A DNA stretch of 53,148 nt, from NCBI GenBank assembly GCA_025451785.1, contig JANWJV010000060.1, forward strand, positions 1 to 53,148, given 5' to 3'. The DNA comes from Bacteroidia bacterium. GTDB taxonomy: Bacteria; Bacteroidota; Bacteroidia; JANWJV01. The notes under the pieces are model-generated. The model was not told where the DNA came from. It made no database searches and saw nothing but the letters and a program-made list of their open reading frames with translations. Made by a program: the position numbers and the translations under genes. Shown here piece after piece: positions 9,175 through 16,943 of this stretch. Position 1 is the first letter of the stretch, and each line of letters starts with the position of its first letter.

Positions 9175-10150
9175 GCTCCAGTTTACGGCTTTGTATCTTG
9201 TAGTGTCCTCCTAATATCTGTTTCAATACGGCCTGCGCGGCATACAAACGGTTCTCTGCCTGTTTGATCACCAGTGAATTTTTTCCATCCAGCAATTCAT
9301 CGCTCAGCTCCACGTTACGGCGCACCGGCAGGCAGTGCATCACCTTGGCATTATTGGTAATGGCCATGCGCTTGTTGTCGAGCAGCCAGTTCTCTTTAAC
9401 AGTATGGATCTTGCCGTACTCCTTGTACCCCGACCAGTTCTTCACATAAACGAAGTCAGCGCCTTCCAACGCTTTCTTCTGATCATACATGATCTTGGCG
9501 CCGCGGGTATAATCTTCGCACAGCTCATAACCTTCGGGCTGCGCGATCACCAGGTTGGCATTGGTCTTCAGCACCCATTCGGAAAAAGAGTTGGCCACCG
9601 CCTGGGGCAATGCCTTGATGTGCGGCGCCCAGGTCAACACCACTTTGGGCGCGCCCTTCTTGTGCCAGTGCTCCTTGATCGTTACCAGGTCGGCGAAGCT
9701 TTGCAGCGGGTGCAGCGTGGCGCTTTCGAGGCTTACCACAGGAACGCGGCAATGCTTCATGAAGCTTAGCAGCACCTTCTCGCTGTAGTCTTCTTTCTTG
9801 TCTAATAAACCGGGGAAGCAACGGATGCCGATGATGTCGCAATAGGTTCCCATCACGGCGGCGGCGTCCTTAATGTGTTCTACTTTAGTTCCGTTCATCA
9901 CAGCGCCCTCGTTGAACTCCAGGGCCCAGCCCTCTTTGTCAACGTTCATCACCATCACGTTCATGCCCAGGTTCATGGCGGCCTTTTGTGTGCTGAGGCG
10001 GGTGCGCAGACTGGGGTTCATGAAGATGAGGCCCAGCGTGCGGCCGCGGCCCATATGCCGGAATGCCTGCGGATCCTGCTTGAGCAGCAGCGCTTCGTGG
10101 ATGAGGTCATCCACATTTTTTACGTCGTGCACCGTGGTGAAGTGTTTCAT
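9152..10150 (-). CDS. argF': N-succinylornithine (or N-acetylornithine) carbamoyltransferase
   Basis: A 332-residue transcarbamylase. The carbamoyl-phosphate loop reads PSLRTRLSTQKAA, and HPLQSFADL and HCLPVRRN are the other active-site motifs. It resembles the Bacteroides fragilis N-succinylornithine transcarbamylase rather than ordinary ArgF. At residue 90 (NGTKVEHI) it has Val. The acetylornithine enzyme of Xanthomonas has Glu at the equivalent site and the B. fragilis enzyme has Pro90; this position is known to decide between acetyl- and succinyl-ornithine. Val therefore favours the succinyl substrate (inference). The start overlaps the argD stop as ATGA; the 3' end overlaps argB. Confidence 0.92.
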   Translation of the reverse strand: MKHFTTVHDVKNVDDLIHEALLLKQDPQAFRHMGRGRTLGLIFMNPSLRTRLSTQKAAMNLGMNVMVMNVDKEGWALEFNEGAVMNGTKVEHIKDAAAVMGTYCDIIGIRCFPGLLDKKEDYSEKVLLSFMKHCRVPVVSLESATLHPLQSFADLVTIKEHWHKKGAPKVVLTWAPHIKALPQAVANSFSEWVLKTNANLVIAQPEGYELCEDYTRGAKIMYDQKKALEGADFVYVKNWSGYKEYGKIHTVKENWLLDNKRMAITNNAKVMHCLPVRRNVELSDELLDGKNSLVIKQAENRLYAAQAVLKQILGGHYKIQSRKLEHEATAYN

Positions 10151-11292
10151 AGTACTTCTGCGTTTTGGGTTTTAAGAACAGCGGCAAAGGCCTCCAGGAA
10201 AAGGTCGGCCTCCTGCTTTGTTATGTTGAGCGCGGGCAAAATGCGCAGGGTGTTCTTGTTCGAGGCAGAGCCTGTGAACATTTTATGCTTGAAGAGAAGG
10301 TCCTTGCGCAAGGCCGCCACCGGGAATTCCATTTCGATGCCGATCATCAATCCCTGTCCCCGCACTTCCTTCACTCCGCTCATCGCGTTGGCCTTTTCCA
10401 TGAGGTAATGGCCAACGCTCAGGGCGTTATTAACAAGTTGTTCGCTTTCGATAACGTCGAGCACAGCAACTGCCGCGGCGCAGGCCAGGTGGTTGCCGCC
10501 GAACGTTGTGCCCAGCAAACCGTGCTTAGCTTTGATATGCGGCGCTATCAGCACACCGGCCACAGGAAACCCATTGCCCATGCCTTTCGCCGTTGTAATG
10601 AGATCGGGCGCGATGCCGGCATATTGGTGCGCGAAGAACTTTCCGGAACGCCCGTAGCCCGACTGCACTTCGTCAAGGATCAGCAGCGCTCCGTGCTTCT
10701 CGCAAAGCGCCTTCGCCTTTTTAAGAAAGGAGTTTGCCGGAATGTTTACCCCGCCCACTCCCTGTATGCCTTCTACGATCACCGCGCAGGTATCGGTATT
10801 GATCGCTTTCTCCAAAGCAACTTCGTCGTTAAGCGGCAAGAACTCTATCTGCGCGCCGTCATTCACCGGGGCCACAATGCTCTTGTCATCAGTAGCTGCT
10901 ACCGCAAGCGAGGTGCGTCCATGGAACGATCTTCCAAAGGCAATGATCTTCTTTCTTCCATTGTGAAATGACGCAAGCTTCAGCGCGTTCTCGTTGGCTT
11001 CGGCGCCTGAGTTACAGAGGAATAATTGGTAGTCCTCATAGCCCGATAACTTCCCTAGCTTCTGCGCCAGCTCCTCCTGCATCGGGATCTTCACCGAGTT
11101 GGAGTAGAAGCCGATCTTCTGCAATTGGCTCGTGATCTTTTCTACATAGTAAGGATGCGCGTGGCCAATGGAGATCACCGCGTGCCCTCCGTAAAGGTCA
11201 AGGTATTTAGTGCCCTCTTTGTCCCAAATGTATGAGCCCTGCGCTTTTACAGGCTCAATGTCGAAAAGAGGATAAACGTCGAATAAGTTCAT
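10147..11292 (-). CDS. argD: Acetylornithine/succinylornithine aminotransferase
   Basis: A PLP-dependent class III aminotransferase converting N-acylglutamate semialdehyde to N-acylornithine. From the ATG at 11292 it is 381 residues (MNLFDVYPLFDIEPVKAQG), matching family length; the longer upstream reading runs through argC and is rejected. Motifs: LYGGHAVISIGHAHP, NSGAEANENALKLA, LILDEVQSGYGRSG (Asp contacting the PLP ring nitrogen) and TTAKGMGNGFP with the Schiff-base Lys. Its ATG shares one base with the argC stop (TAATG), and its stop overlaps the argF' ATG. Confidence 0.95.
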   Translation of the reverse strand: MNLFDVYPLFDIEPVKAQGSYIWDKEGTKYLDLYGGHAVISIGHAHPYYVEKITSQLQKIGFYSNSVKIPMQEELAQKLGKLSGYEDYQLFLCNSGAEANENALKLASFHNGRKKIIAFGRSFHGRTSLAVAATDDKSIVAPVNDGAQIEFLPLNDEVALEKAINTDTCAVIVEGIQGVGGVNIPANSFLKKAKALCEKHGALLILDEVQSGYGRSGKFFAHQYAGIAPDLITTAKGMGNGFPVAGVLIAPHIKAKHGLLGTTFGGNHLACAAAVAVLDVIESEQLVNNALSVGHYLMEKANAMSGVKEVRGQGLMIGIEMEFPVAALRKDLLFKHKMFTGSASNKNTLRILPALNITKQEADLFLEAFAAVLKTQNAEVL

Positions 11293-12269
11293 TAGAATGC
11301 TGTTGCTTTTAATTTTAGTCCCGCTGTTTCTTCCAAGCCAAACAATAGGTTCATGTTCTGAACCGCCTGGCCCGAGGCGCCTTTCAGAAGATTGTCGATG
11401 ATGCTCACGATGAACAATTTCCCTTCGTGCTTCTGCAGATACAAAAGGCATTTGTTGGTGTTCACCACCTGCTTGAGATCAATATTGCTGTCGCTCACAA
11501 ATACGAAAGGGTGGTCCTTGTAATAATCCTTATAAAGTTTCTTCGCTTCTTCTTCGTTCATATCGCATGCGGTATAAATGCTCGCGAGTATTCCCCGTGT
11601 AAATCCACCGCGGTTCGGAACGAAGCTGATCTCGCCGCGGAAATCCTTCTGCAGCTGCACCAGGCTTTGCTTGATCTCCGCCAGGTGCTGGTGCTCAAAA
11701 GCCTTGTACACGCCCAGGTTGTTCTGCCTCCAGCTAAAATGCGAAGTTTCGCTGAGCGATTGTCCCGCGCCGGTAGAACCGGTAGTGGCCGAAATGTGCA
11801 CCTCGTTCTTCAACACTCCTTTCGCGGCAAGAGGTAATAACGCGAGCTGTATCGCTGTCGCGAAGCAGCCAGGGTTCGATATGTTTCCTGCCTTGCAAAT
11901 AGATTTCCTGTTTAGCTCCGGCAATCCGTAGGTGAATTGTTGTTTGTTGAGCGTTGATTGTTGATTCAAGCGGAAATCCTGACTGAGGTCGATGATCTTT
12001 ACTTTGTCGCTGATCTTGTTCGCTTCCAGGAATTTCTTCGACTCGCCGTGACCAAGACAAAGGAAGAGCACATCGATATCGTTCGACAGCTTATCGCTGA
12101 ACTGCAAATAGGTCTCCCCCACCAGGTCGGCATGCACATCGAACAAGTACTTACCCGCATTGCTTTTGCTGTGGGCAAAAACGATCTGCGCCGAAGGATG
12201 GTTCAGCAAGAGGCGGATCAATTCCCCGCCCGTATACCCTGCGCTTCCGGCTATTCCGATCTTTATCAT
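11292..12269 (-). CDS. argC: N-acetyl-gamma-glutamyl-phosphate reductase
   Basis: An NADPH-dependent reductase making N-acylglutamate semialdehyde. The 325 residues begin with the Rossmann motif GIAGSAGYTGGELIRLLL; the catalytic Cys135 lies in ISNPGCFATA; HQHLAEIKQSL and FVPNRGGFTRGIL follow as usual for the type 1 short form. It sits between argG, whose stop overlaps its ATG as ATGA, and argD. On an acylated pathway using succinyl groups it would act on N-succinylglutamyl phosphate; the sequence alone does not decide this. Confidence 0.95.
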   Translation of the reverse strand: MIKIGIAGSAGYTGGELIRLLLNHPSAQIVFAHSKSNAGKYLFDVHADLVGETYLQFSDKLSNDIDVLFLCLGHGESKKFLEANKISDKVKIIDLSQDFRLNQQSTLNKQQFTYGLPELNRKSICKAGNISNPGCFATAIQLALLPLAAKGVLKNEVHISATTGSTGAGQSLSETSHFSWRQNNLGVYKAFEHQHLAEIKQSLVQLQKDFRGEISFVPNRGGFTRGILASIYTACDMNEEEAKKLYKDYYKDHPFVFVSDSNIDLKQVVNTNKCLLYLQKHEGKLFIVSIIDNLLKGASGQAVQNMNLLFGLEETAGLKLKATAF

Positions 12270-13474
12270 TGCTGCACTTCCTTTTCGGCGTTCACCTTGT
12301 GATAGATGGCGCTCTGGTTACCGAATATCTTCGCGAAGCCTTTCACGTCGTCGCCCGTCCAGGCATTGTTCATCTCGCCGTAGCTGCCAAACTTGTCTGA
12401 CATCAGGTCGTGCGGCGAGGTAATGCCATTCAATTCAAAACGATAGGGCTGCAGGCTTACATACACTTCGCCTGTAACATTCGCTTGAGTTTCTTCAAGG
12501 AATTTCTCGATGTTGCGCATCACCGGGTCAAGGTATTGGCCTTCATGCAGCCAGTTGCCGTACCAGGAAGCCAGCTGTTCTTTCCAGTACAATTGCCACT
12601 TGGTGAGCACGTGCTTCTCCAGCAGGTGATGTGCCTTTATAATGATAAGAGGAGCCGCCGCTTCAAATCCAACGCGGCCCTTGATGCCGATGATGGTATC
12701 GCCCACGTGGATGTCGCGGCCAATGCCGAAAGGACCCGCGATGGCCTGCAGCGCTTTGATGGCGTCAACAGGGTTCTTATAGTTCTTGCCGTTCAATCCA
12801 ACCAGCTCTCCTTTCTTGAACACGAGCGTAACATCCACTTTGTCCTTGCGCGTTACCTTGGTCGGGAACGCGTCTTCAGGAAGCGGTTGGTCCGAGGTGA
12901 GTGTTTCCTTTCCTCCTACCGAAGTGCCCCAAATTCCTTTGTTGATGCTGTACTTCGCTTTCTCGAAGTTCATGTCCACCCCATGCGACTTCAGGAACTC
13001 TATTTCCTCGGCGCGCGAAAGTTTCATGTCGCGTATAGGCGTAATGATCTCCGCCTCAGGGATCAGTGTTTGGAACACCATGTCAAAACGTACCTGGTCA
13101 TTGCCGGCACCGGTACTGCCATGCGCGATGGCATCGGCCCCGATGAGGCGGGCATGGTTCGCCGCGGCTACCGCCTGCGACATGCGCTCGGCGCTCACCG
13201 AGAGCGGGTAGGTGGAGTTCTTCAGGATGTTGCCGTACACGAGGAAGCGTATCACCGAACTGTAATAGTTGTCGGTCTCGTCGATGCAATGAAAGCTCTT
13301 CGCGCCAAGTGAGAGCGCGTGCTTCTCGATAGCGATCACTTCTTCGCCGCTAAAGCCGCCGGTGTTTACCGTTACGGCGTGTACCTCCATTCCTTTAAGC
13401 TTGCTCAGGTAAATGGCGCAATAGCTGGTGTCGAGGCCGCCGCTGAAGGCGAGGACTACTTTTTTGTTTTTCAT
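12266..13474 (-). CDS. argG: Argininosuccinate synthase
   Basis: Joins citrulline and aspartate using ATP. The 402-residue chain begins KKVVLAFSGGLDTSYCAIYL, which contains the PP-loop SGGLDTS; HGSTGAGNDQVRFD and FPTKVTRKDKV are further family motifs. It follows the GNAT gene by 2 nt and overlaps argC by 4 nt (ATGA). No frame problem is seen. It is second in the operon, so urea-cycle-like steps are interleaved with the acylated ornithine steps, as is common in Bacteroidota. Confidence 0.95.
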   Translation of the reverse strand: MKNKKVVLAFSGGLDTSYCAIYLSKLKGMEVHAVTVNTGGFSGEEVIAIEKHALSLGAKSFHCIDETDNYYSSVIRFLVYGNILKNSTYPLSVSAERMSQAVAAANHARLIGADAIAHGSTGAGNDQVRFDMVFQTLIPEAEIITPIRDMKLSRAEEIEFLKSHGVDMNFEKAKYSINKGIWGTSVGGKETLTSDQPLPEDAFPTKVTRKDKVDVTLVFKKGELVGLNGKNYKNPVDAIKALQAIAGPFGIGRDIHVGDTIIGIKGRVGFEAAAPLIIIKAHHLLEKHVLTKWQLYWKEQLASWYGNWLHEGQYLDPVMRNIEKFLEETQANVTGEVYVSLQPYRFELNGITSPHDLMSDKFGSYGEMNNAWTGDDVKGFAKIFGNQSAIYHKVNAEKEVQQ

Positions 13475-13476
13475 CG

Positions 13477-14172
13477 TTAGAAATTAAAAAATGAGAGCAA
13501 TGTCTTTTCTTTCTTCTCTTCTTTGTTCCGGTTGCGCAGCAGCAGTTCCTGCTTTACCTTCATAAAGCGCTCATACAGTTTTGAGTCGCGCGCGAAATCC
13601 CAGAACTTGCTTTTCGGCTTGTTCTTCTCTTCTTCCGGATCGAACATCATGGCGGTACACAGGCAGTTTTTCCTGTCCTTGCTTTGCAGGATGTCGTAGT
13701 TCACGCAGCTGCGACAGCCTTTCCAGAACTCTTCGTCATCAGTAAGCTCCGAATAGGTAACGGGCTCATAACCCAGCTCCGAGTTGATCTTCATCACCGC
13801 AAGGCCAGTGGTCAATCCGAAGATCTTCGACTCCGGAAATTTGGTCCTCGACAGCTCGAATATCTTTTTCTTGATCGCCTTGGCCAGTCCGCCCTTACGG
13901 AATTTCGGCGCCACGATGAGGCCCGAGTTGGCCACATATTTACCGTGGCCCCAGGTCTCAATATAGCAGAAGCCTGCCCACTCTCCTTCGGCGCTGAGCG
14001 CGATCACCGCCTTGCCTTCCATGATCTTGCCTGCCACATACTCGGGCGTACGGCGCGCGATGCCAGTGCCACGCGCTTGCGCGGAAGCGGCCATCTCGTC
14101 GCAGATGGTCTCTGCCAGGTGCAGGTGCTTTTCGCCTGCCACAGTAATAATGAAGTCTGTTCTTTCTTTCAT
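13477..14172 (-). CDS. GNAT acetyltransferase, probable N-acylglutamate synthase
   Basis: From the ATG at 14172 (MKERTDFIITVAGE) it is 231 residues with one GNAT domain: FCYIETWGHGKY strand, GLIVAPKFRKGGLAKAI (acetyl-CoA pyrophosphate loop) and ELGYEPVTY. A Cys cluster, CRSC followed 13 residues later by CLC, lies at about 155-175 after the GNAT core and may bind a metal; that is inferred from spacing. As first gene of the arg operon, 2 nt before argG, it is the likely first enzyme that acylates glutamate. This gene order with a GNAT in place of classical ArgA is known in Bacteroidota. Whether acetyl- or succinyl-CoA is used cannot be read directly. Confidence 0.75.
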   Translation of the reverse strand: MKERTDFIITVAGEKHLHLAETICDEMAASAQARGTGIARRTPEYVAGKIMEGKAVIALSAEGEWAGFCYIETWGHGKYVANSGLIVAPKFRKGGLAKAIKKKIFELSRTKFPESKIFGLTTGLAVMKINSELGYEPVTYSELTDDEEFWKGCRSCVNYDILQSKDRKNCLCTAMMFDPEEEKNKPKSKFWDFARDSKLYERFMKVKQELLLRNRNKEEKKEKTLLSFFNF

Positions 14173-14292
14173 AGAAATAAATAGAATGAATGCAATGAGA
14201 GCTGGCTCTATGTTCAAAACCCGGCTCTACTCTGATTCCCAATATGTTTGAGGAAGGGCTCCGCGTAGGTGCCCGGTGTTAGGAGATACGCA

Positions 14293-14427
14293 TCAGCGCC
14301 TCCTGAAGAAGGGAACCTCGCGCGCAATGATCACGGCGGCCCTGGGGGATGAAAACAAAACAGCAAGTACGCCGAACGCCTTGTCGGCTGCTGAAAGGAA
14401 GTTGAAGGACAACTTTACTTTTTTCAT
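14293..14427 (-). CDS. Possible small protein, 44 residues
   Basis: An ATG at 14427 opens 44 codons: a basic start (MKKVKLSFNF), a hydrophobic stretch (AFGVLAVLF) and an Arg-rich end (FFRRR). A possible promoter on the same strand is AACCTTTG at 14470-14477, one mismatch from TAnnTTTG, with a TTG 21 nt before it. The MKKVKL start is common among tiny Bacteroidota peptides, but nothing else supports coding, and chance is a fair explanation. Confidence 0.25.
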   Translation of the reverse strand: MKKVKLSFNFLSAADKAFGVLAVLFSSPRAAVIIAREVPFFRRR

Positions 14428-14532
14428 TTCTTTTTGAGGTAAAAGAATTAAACTTTGGTTAATTGGATACAAAGGTTTCAAAAAAATATTTTAGGATGCA
14501 AGAAAAATCTTTAAAATTTCTCCCGAAAGAAA

Positions 14533-14580
14533 TTTCTCGCAGAGAGCGCAGAGTCTTACGCTGAGTTCCGCGGAGAAGCG
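14533..14580. repeat. Dispersed-repeat-like block (CGCAGAG motif)
   Basis: The block contains TCTCGCAGAGAGCGCAGAG and then a degenerate continuation ending in TTCCGCGGAGAAGCG. Runs of CGCAGAG after TTTCTCGCAGAG are a recurrent intergenic repeat seen in many unrelated bacterial genomes; the resemblance is from memory. It ends exactly where the -7 element TATTTTTG of the MFS gene begins. Confidence 0.4.
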
Positions 14581-14588
14581 TATTTTTG
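14581..14588 (+). promoter_or_regulatory. -7 element of MFS transporter gene
   Basis: TATTTTTG matches TAnnTTTG exactly and ends 23 nt before the ATG at 14612. No TTTG or TTG at the right distance upstream was seen, since the repeat block occupies the -33 region. Confidence 0.45.
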
Positions 14589-14611
14589 CCTGCGTACCAA
14601 CAGCGCCGCCA

Positions 14612-15877
14612 ATGACAAAGTCCAACACAATGCCAATGATCATTATCGGGATGCTGTTCTTCATCTTCGGCTTTGTAACCTGGCTCAACGGCCCGCTGAT
14701 CCTCTTCGTGAAGTTTGCGTTCTCCCTCGATACAGATGCCAAGGCCTTCCTGGTGACCACCGCTTTCTTCCTCGCTTATTTTTTCCTGGCGCTTCCTTCG
14801 TCGTGGATATTGGAGAAAACGGGAATGAAAAAGGGTATGGCCATCGGTCTTGCGGTAATGGCGCTTGGCACCTTCATCTTCGGAACATTCGCCACACAGC
14901 GCAACTACCCGGTATCGCTGGCCGGCCTTTTCATCATCGGCTCAGGGCTTTCGCTCCTGCAAACCGCATCAAATCCCTACATCAGTATTGTGGGGCCCAT
15001 CGAAAGCGCGGCGAGCCGGATCAGCATTATGGGCATCTGCAATAAGGCCGGCGGCTTCTTAAGCCCCTTCGTCATCAGCTGGCTGGTGATGCCGGATATC
15101 ACCACATTCGAAAAAACGATAAAGGCCGCAGCCGATGAGGCCGCGCGCGAAGTATTACTCAATGATTTTGCCTCCCGGATCTATCTGCCATACATGGTGA
15201 TGGCGGGAATTCTTGTTGCGCTTTCGCTTTGGATACTGCGCTCAGGACTTCCGGAGATCAATGCTTCAGAGGTAAACAAAGCGCCCGCCGACAGCGATCT
15301 CTCAAAAGGCAGGACAAGCGTGTTCCAGTTCCCTTATACCTTGCTGGGCGCGCTTTGCATTTTTGTGTACGTTGGAGCCGAGGTGATGGCGGGCGACGCG
15401 ATCGGTATCTACGGAAAGGGCTTTGATATTTCTTCTGACGAAGCAAAATACTTTACCTCGTTCACGCTTAGCGCCATGCTTATAGGTTATGTGCTGGGGC
15501 TCATCACCATTCCTAAATTCATTTCACAGCAAACAGCCTTAAGGCTTTCGGCGGTTCTTGGCATCCTCTTCACCGCTGCGGCATTTTTCACCAAAGGATA
15601 TCCTTCGGTACTTTTTGTGGCCGCCCTCGGTCTCGCCAACGCCATGATGTGGCCAGCCATTTTTCCCCTGGCCATCGCAGGGTTAGGCCGATTTACCGAG
15701 AAGGGTTCCGCGCTTCTTATTATGGGCATTGCCGGCGGAGCGATCATACCAAGGGCATTTGCCAGCATGAAAGAGCATTATGATTTTCAACTGGTGTTTG
15801 CGGCGCTGATGATCCCCTGCTACCTGTACATCCTTTTCTACAGCATTAAAGGATACAAAATCTACTCCTGGAAATAG
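14612..15877 (+). CDS. Sugar MFS transporter, FucP/GluP type
   Basis: A 421-residue, 12-helix major-facilitator protein. The N-terminus (GMLFFIFGFVTWLNGPLI) and the TASNPYISIVGP and ASRISIMGICNKAGGF segments are typical of the fucose:proton symporter and glucose/galactose transporter family; FGFVTWLN is the conserved first-helix motif. The exact sugar cannot be told. The second half has TFAS-like replacement by YFTSFTLSAMLIGYV and MMWPAIFPLAIAGLG, also family-typical. It stands alone, convergent with the PepSY gene, 1 nt apart. Confidence 0.88.
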   Translation: MTKSNTMPMIIIGMLFFIFGFVTWLNGPLILFVKFAFSLDTDAKAFLVTTAFFLAYFFLALPSSWILEKTGMKKGMAIGLAVMALGTFIFGTFATQRNYPVSLAGLFIIGSGLSLLQTASNPYISIVGPIESAASRISIMGICNKAGGFLSPFVISWLVMPDITTFEKTIKAAADEAAREVLLNDFASRIYLPYMVMAGILVALSLWILRSGLPEINASEVNKAPADSDLSKGRTSVFQFPYTLLGALCIFVYVGAEVMAGDAIGIYGKGFDISSDEAKYFTSFTLSAMLIGYVLGLITIPKFISQQTALRLSAVLGILFTAAAFFTKGYPSVLFVAALGLANAMMWPAIFPLAIAGLGRFTEKGSALLIMGIAGGAIIPRAFASMKEHYDFQLVFAALMIPCYLYILFYSIKGYKIYSWK

Positions 15878-15878
15878 T

Positions 15879-16943
15879 TCAGGCTTTCGCCTTCTTCACC
15901 CTGTTCCTCCAAACGAGGAAACCCGTTACAGGCAAGCTTGCCGCGATGAGCGCGGCGAAGAAAACAGCGAGCCTGCCTGCAAAACCCAATGAAGCGCCGG
16001 TGTGTATGTTCACGTTGTTGGCCTTCCACTTTTCTCCGGCCGAAAGATCTTTAAAGTACTTTTCGGTGATCAATTCCCCACTGTAACGATCAAAGAAAAG
16101 CTGGTCATGCTTTTTCAGGAAGCCTTCCTTCCGGTAGTTGAGCTGTACTTTGAGCGCGTCCTTGTCGCCCTCGGGAAGATACAGCACATAATAATTGGTA
16201 GTGGGGCACAACTGCAACGACCGCGCGGCGATGCTTTCGAACGACAAAACGTTTTCGTTCTCTTTGCTTTTCGACTTCACACGCTCTTCGCTCTTCGTTG
16301 ATCCCAGCATGGAGAACACCGCTCCTTCCGCCCACTTAAATGAGATGGTGATGCCGGTTAGCGCGGTGAATATGATGATCCAGGAGGCGTAAAAGCCAAG
16401 CACATTATGCAGGTCATAGATACGCCTGGGCCATCCGGCATTGCGCATGAGCGAGAAGGATGCTTTTTTGCTTTTCCCTTTCTTGGGCCACCAAAGGATG
16501 ATGCCGGTAATAAGCATCACCACAAAGATGCTGGCAGACGTTCCGGTGATGATCTTTCCCGGGTTCCCCAGGTACAGGTTACGGTGTATCTTCAGCACTG
16601 TTCCCATAAGATCATTGTCTTTGTCGGCCTTGCCTATGATCTTCGCGGTATAAGGATCGATGAATACCGAGCGCTTGTTCTTGAGCACCACTTCAATGCT
16701 CGCCGCGGGCTCGGTTCTTATCCTGATGTTCTTGATCCCTTGTTTAGGGTTGCCGGCTTTCACAACGGCGGCAAGCGAATCGATGGATAAGCGCTCGGTG
16801 CCCGGGTCCTTTACTTCAAGGTATTCGGAATAAATACTGTTCCTTATTTCTTCCTCGAAAGCATACAGGCAGCCAGTAATGGCCACTGTGAAAACCACCA
16901 GGCCCGCGGCCAGCCCCAGCCAGAGGTGAAGCCGGCGGATCAT
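15879..16943 (-). CDS. PepSY-associated membrane protein, probable siderophore/iron reductase
   Basis: A 354-residue protein with four clear membrane helices: residues about 8-28 after IRRLHLWLGL, about 133-153 (FVVMLITGIILWWPKK), about 184-204 and about 325-345 near the C-terminus. Conserved His residues (LHLWLGL, KIHRNLYLG, DLHNVLGF, NIHTG) match the PepSY-TM family, whose members reduce ferric siderophores in the inner membrane with haem bound by such histidines. It overlaps the TonB receptor stop by one base (TGATG), so it is coupled to that uptake gene. The role in iron release is known for relatives and inferred here. Confidence 0.85.
   Translation of the reverse strand: MIRRLHLWLGLAAGLVVFTVAITGCLYAFEEEIRNSIYSEYLEVKDPGTERLSIDSLAAVVKAGNPKQGIKNIRIRTEPAASIEVVLKNKRSVFIDPYTAKIIGKADKDNDLMGTVLKIHRNLYLGNPGKIITGTSASIFVVMLITGIILWWPKKGKSKKASFSLMRNAGWPRRIYDLHNVLGFYASWIIIFTALTGITISFKWAEGAVFSMLGSTKSEERVKSKSKENENVLSFESIAARSLQLCPTTNYYVLYLPEGDKDALKVQLNYRKEGFLKKHDQLFFDRYSGELITEKYFKDLSAGEKWKANNVNIHTGASLGFAGRLAVFFAALIAASLPVTGFLVWRNRVKKAKA

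Larger units (their letters stand above)
14173..14611. other. Intergenic region between arg operon and MFS gene
   Basis: A 439-nt divergent intergenic stretch. It must hold the arg operon promoter (minus strand) near 14175-14260, but no good TAnnTTTG match was found there. It also holds a possible 44-codon minus-strand ORF (14293-14427), a low-complexity AT-rich block (14440-14520), a dispersed-repeat-like block (14533-14580) and the -7 element of the MFS gene. No RNA gene is recognised. Confidence 0.6.

Noticed and set aside
11293-11451. N-terminal extension of argD
   Set aside because: It overlaps the argC end in another frame and does not resemble aminotransferases; ATG at 11292 fits.
12595-12620. 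GAGCACGTGCTTC palindrome as a parS site
   Set aside because: Only CACGTG and one flanking pair match; it lacks the GTTCC/GGAAC arms and lies within argG codons.
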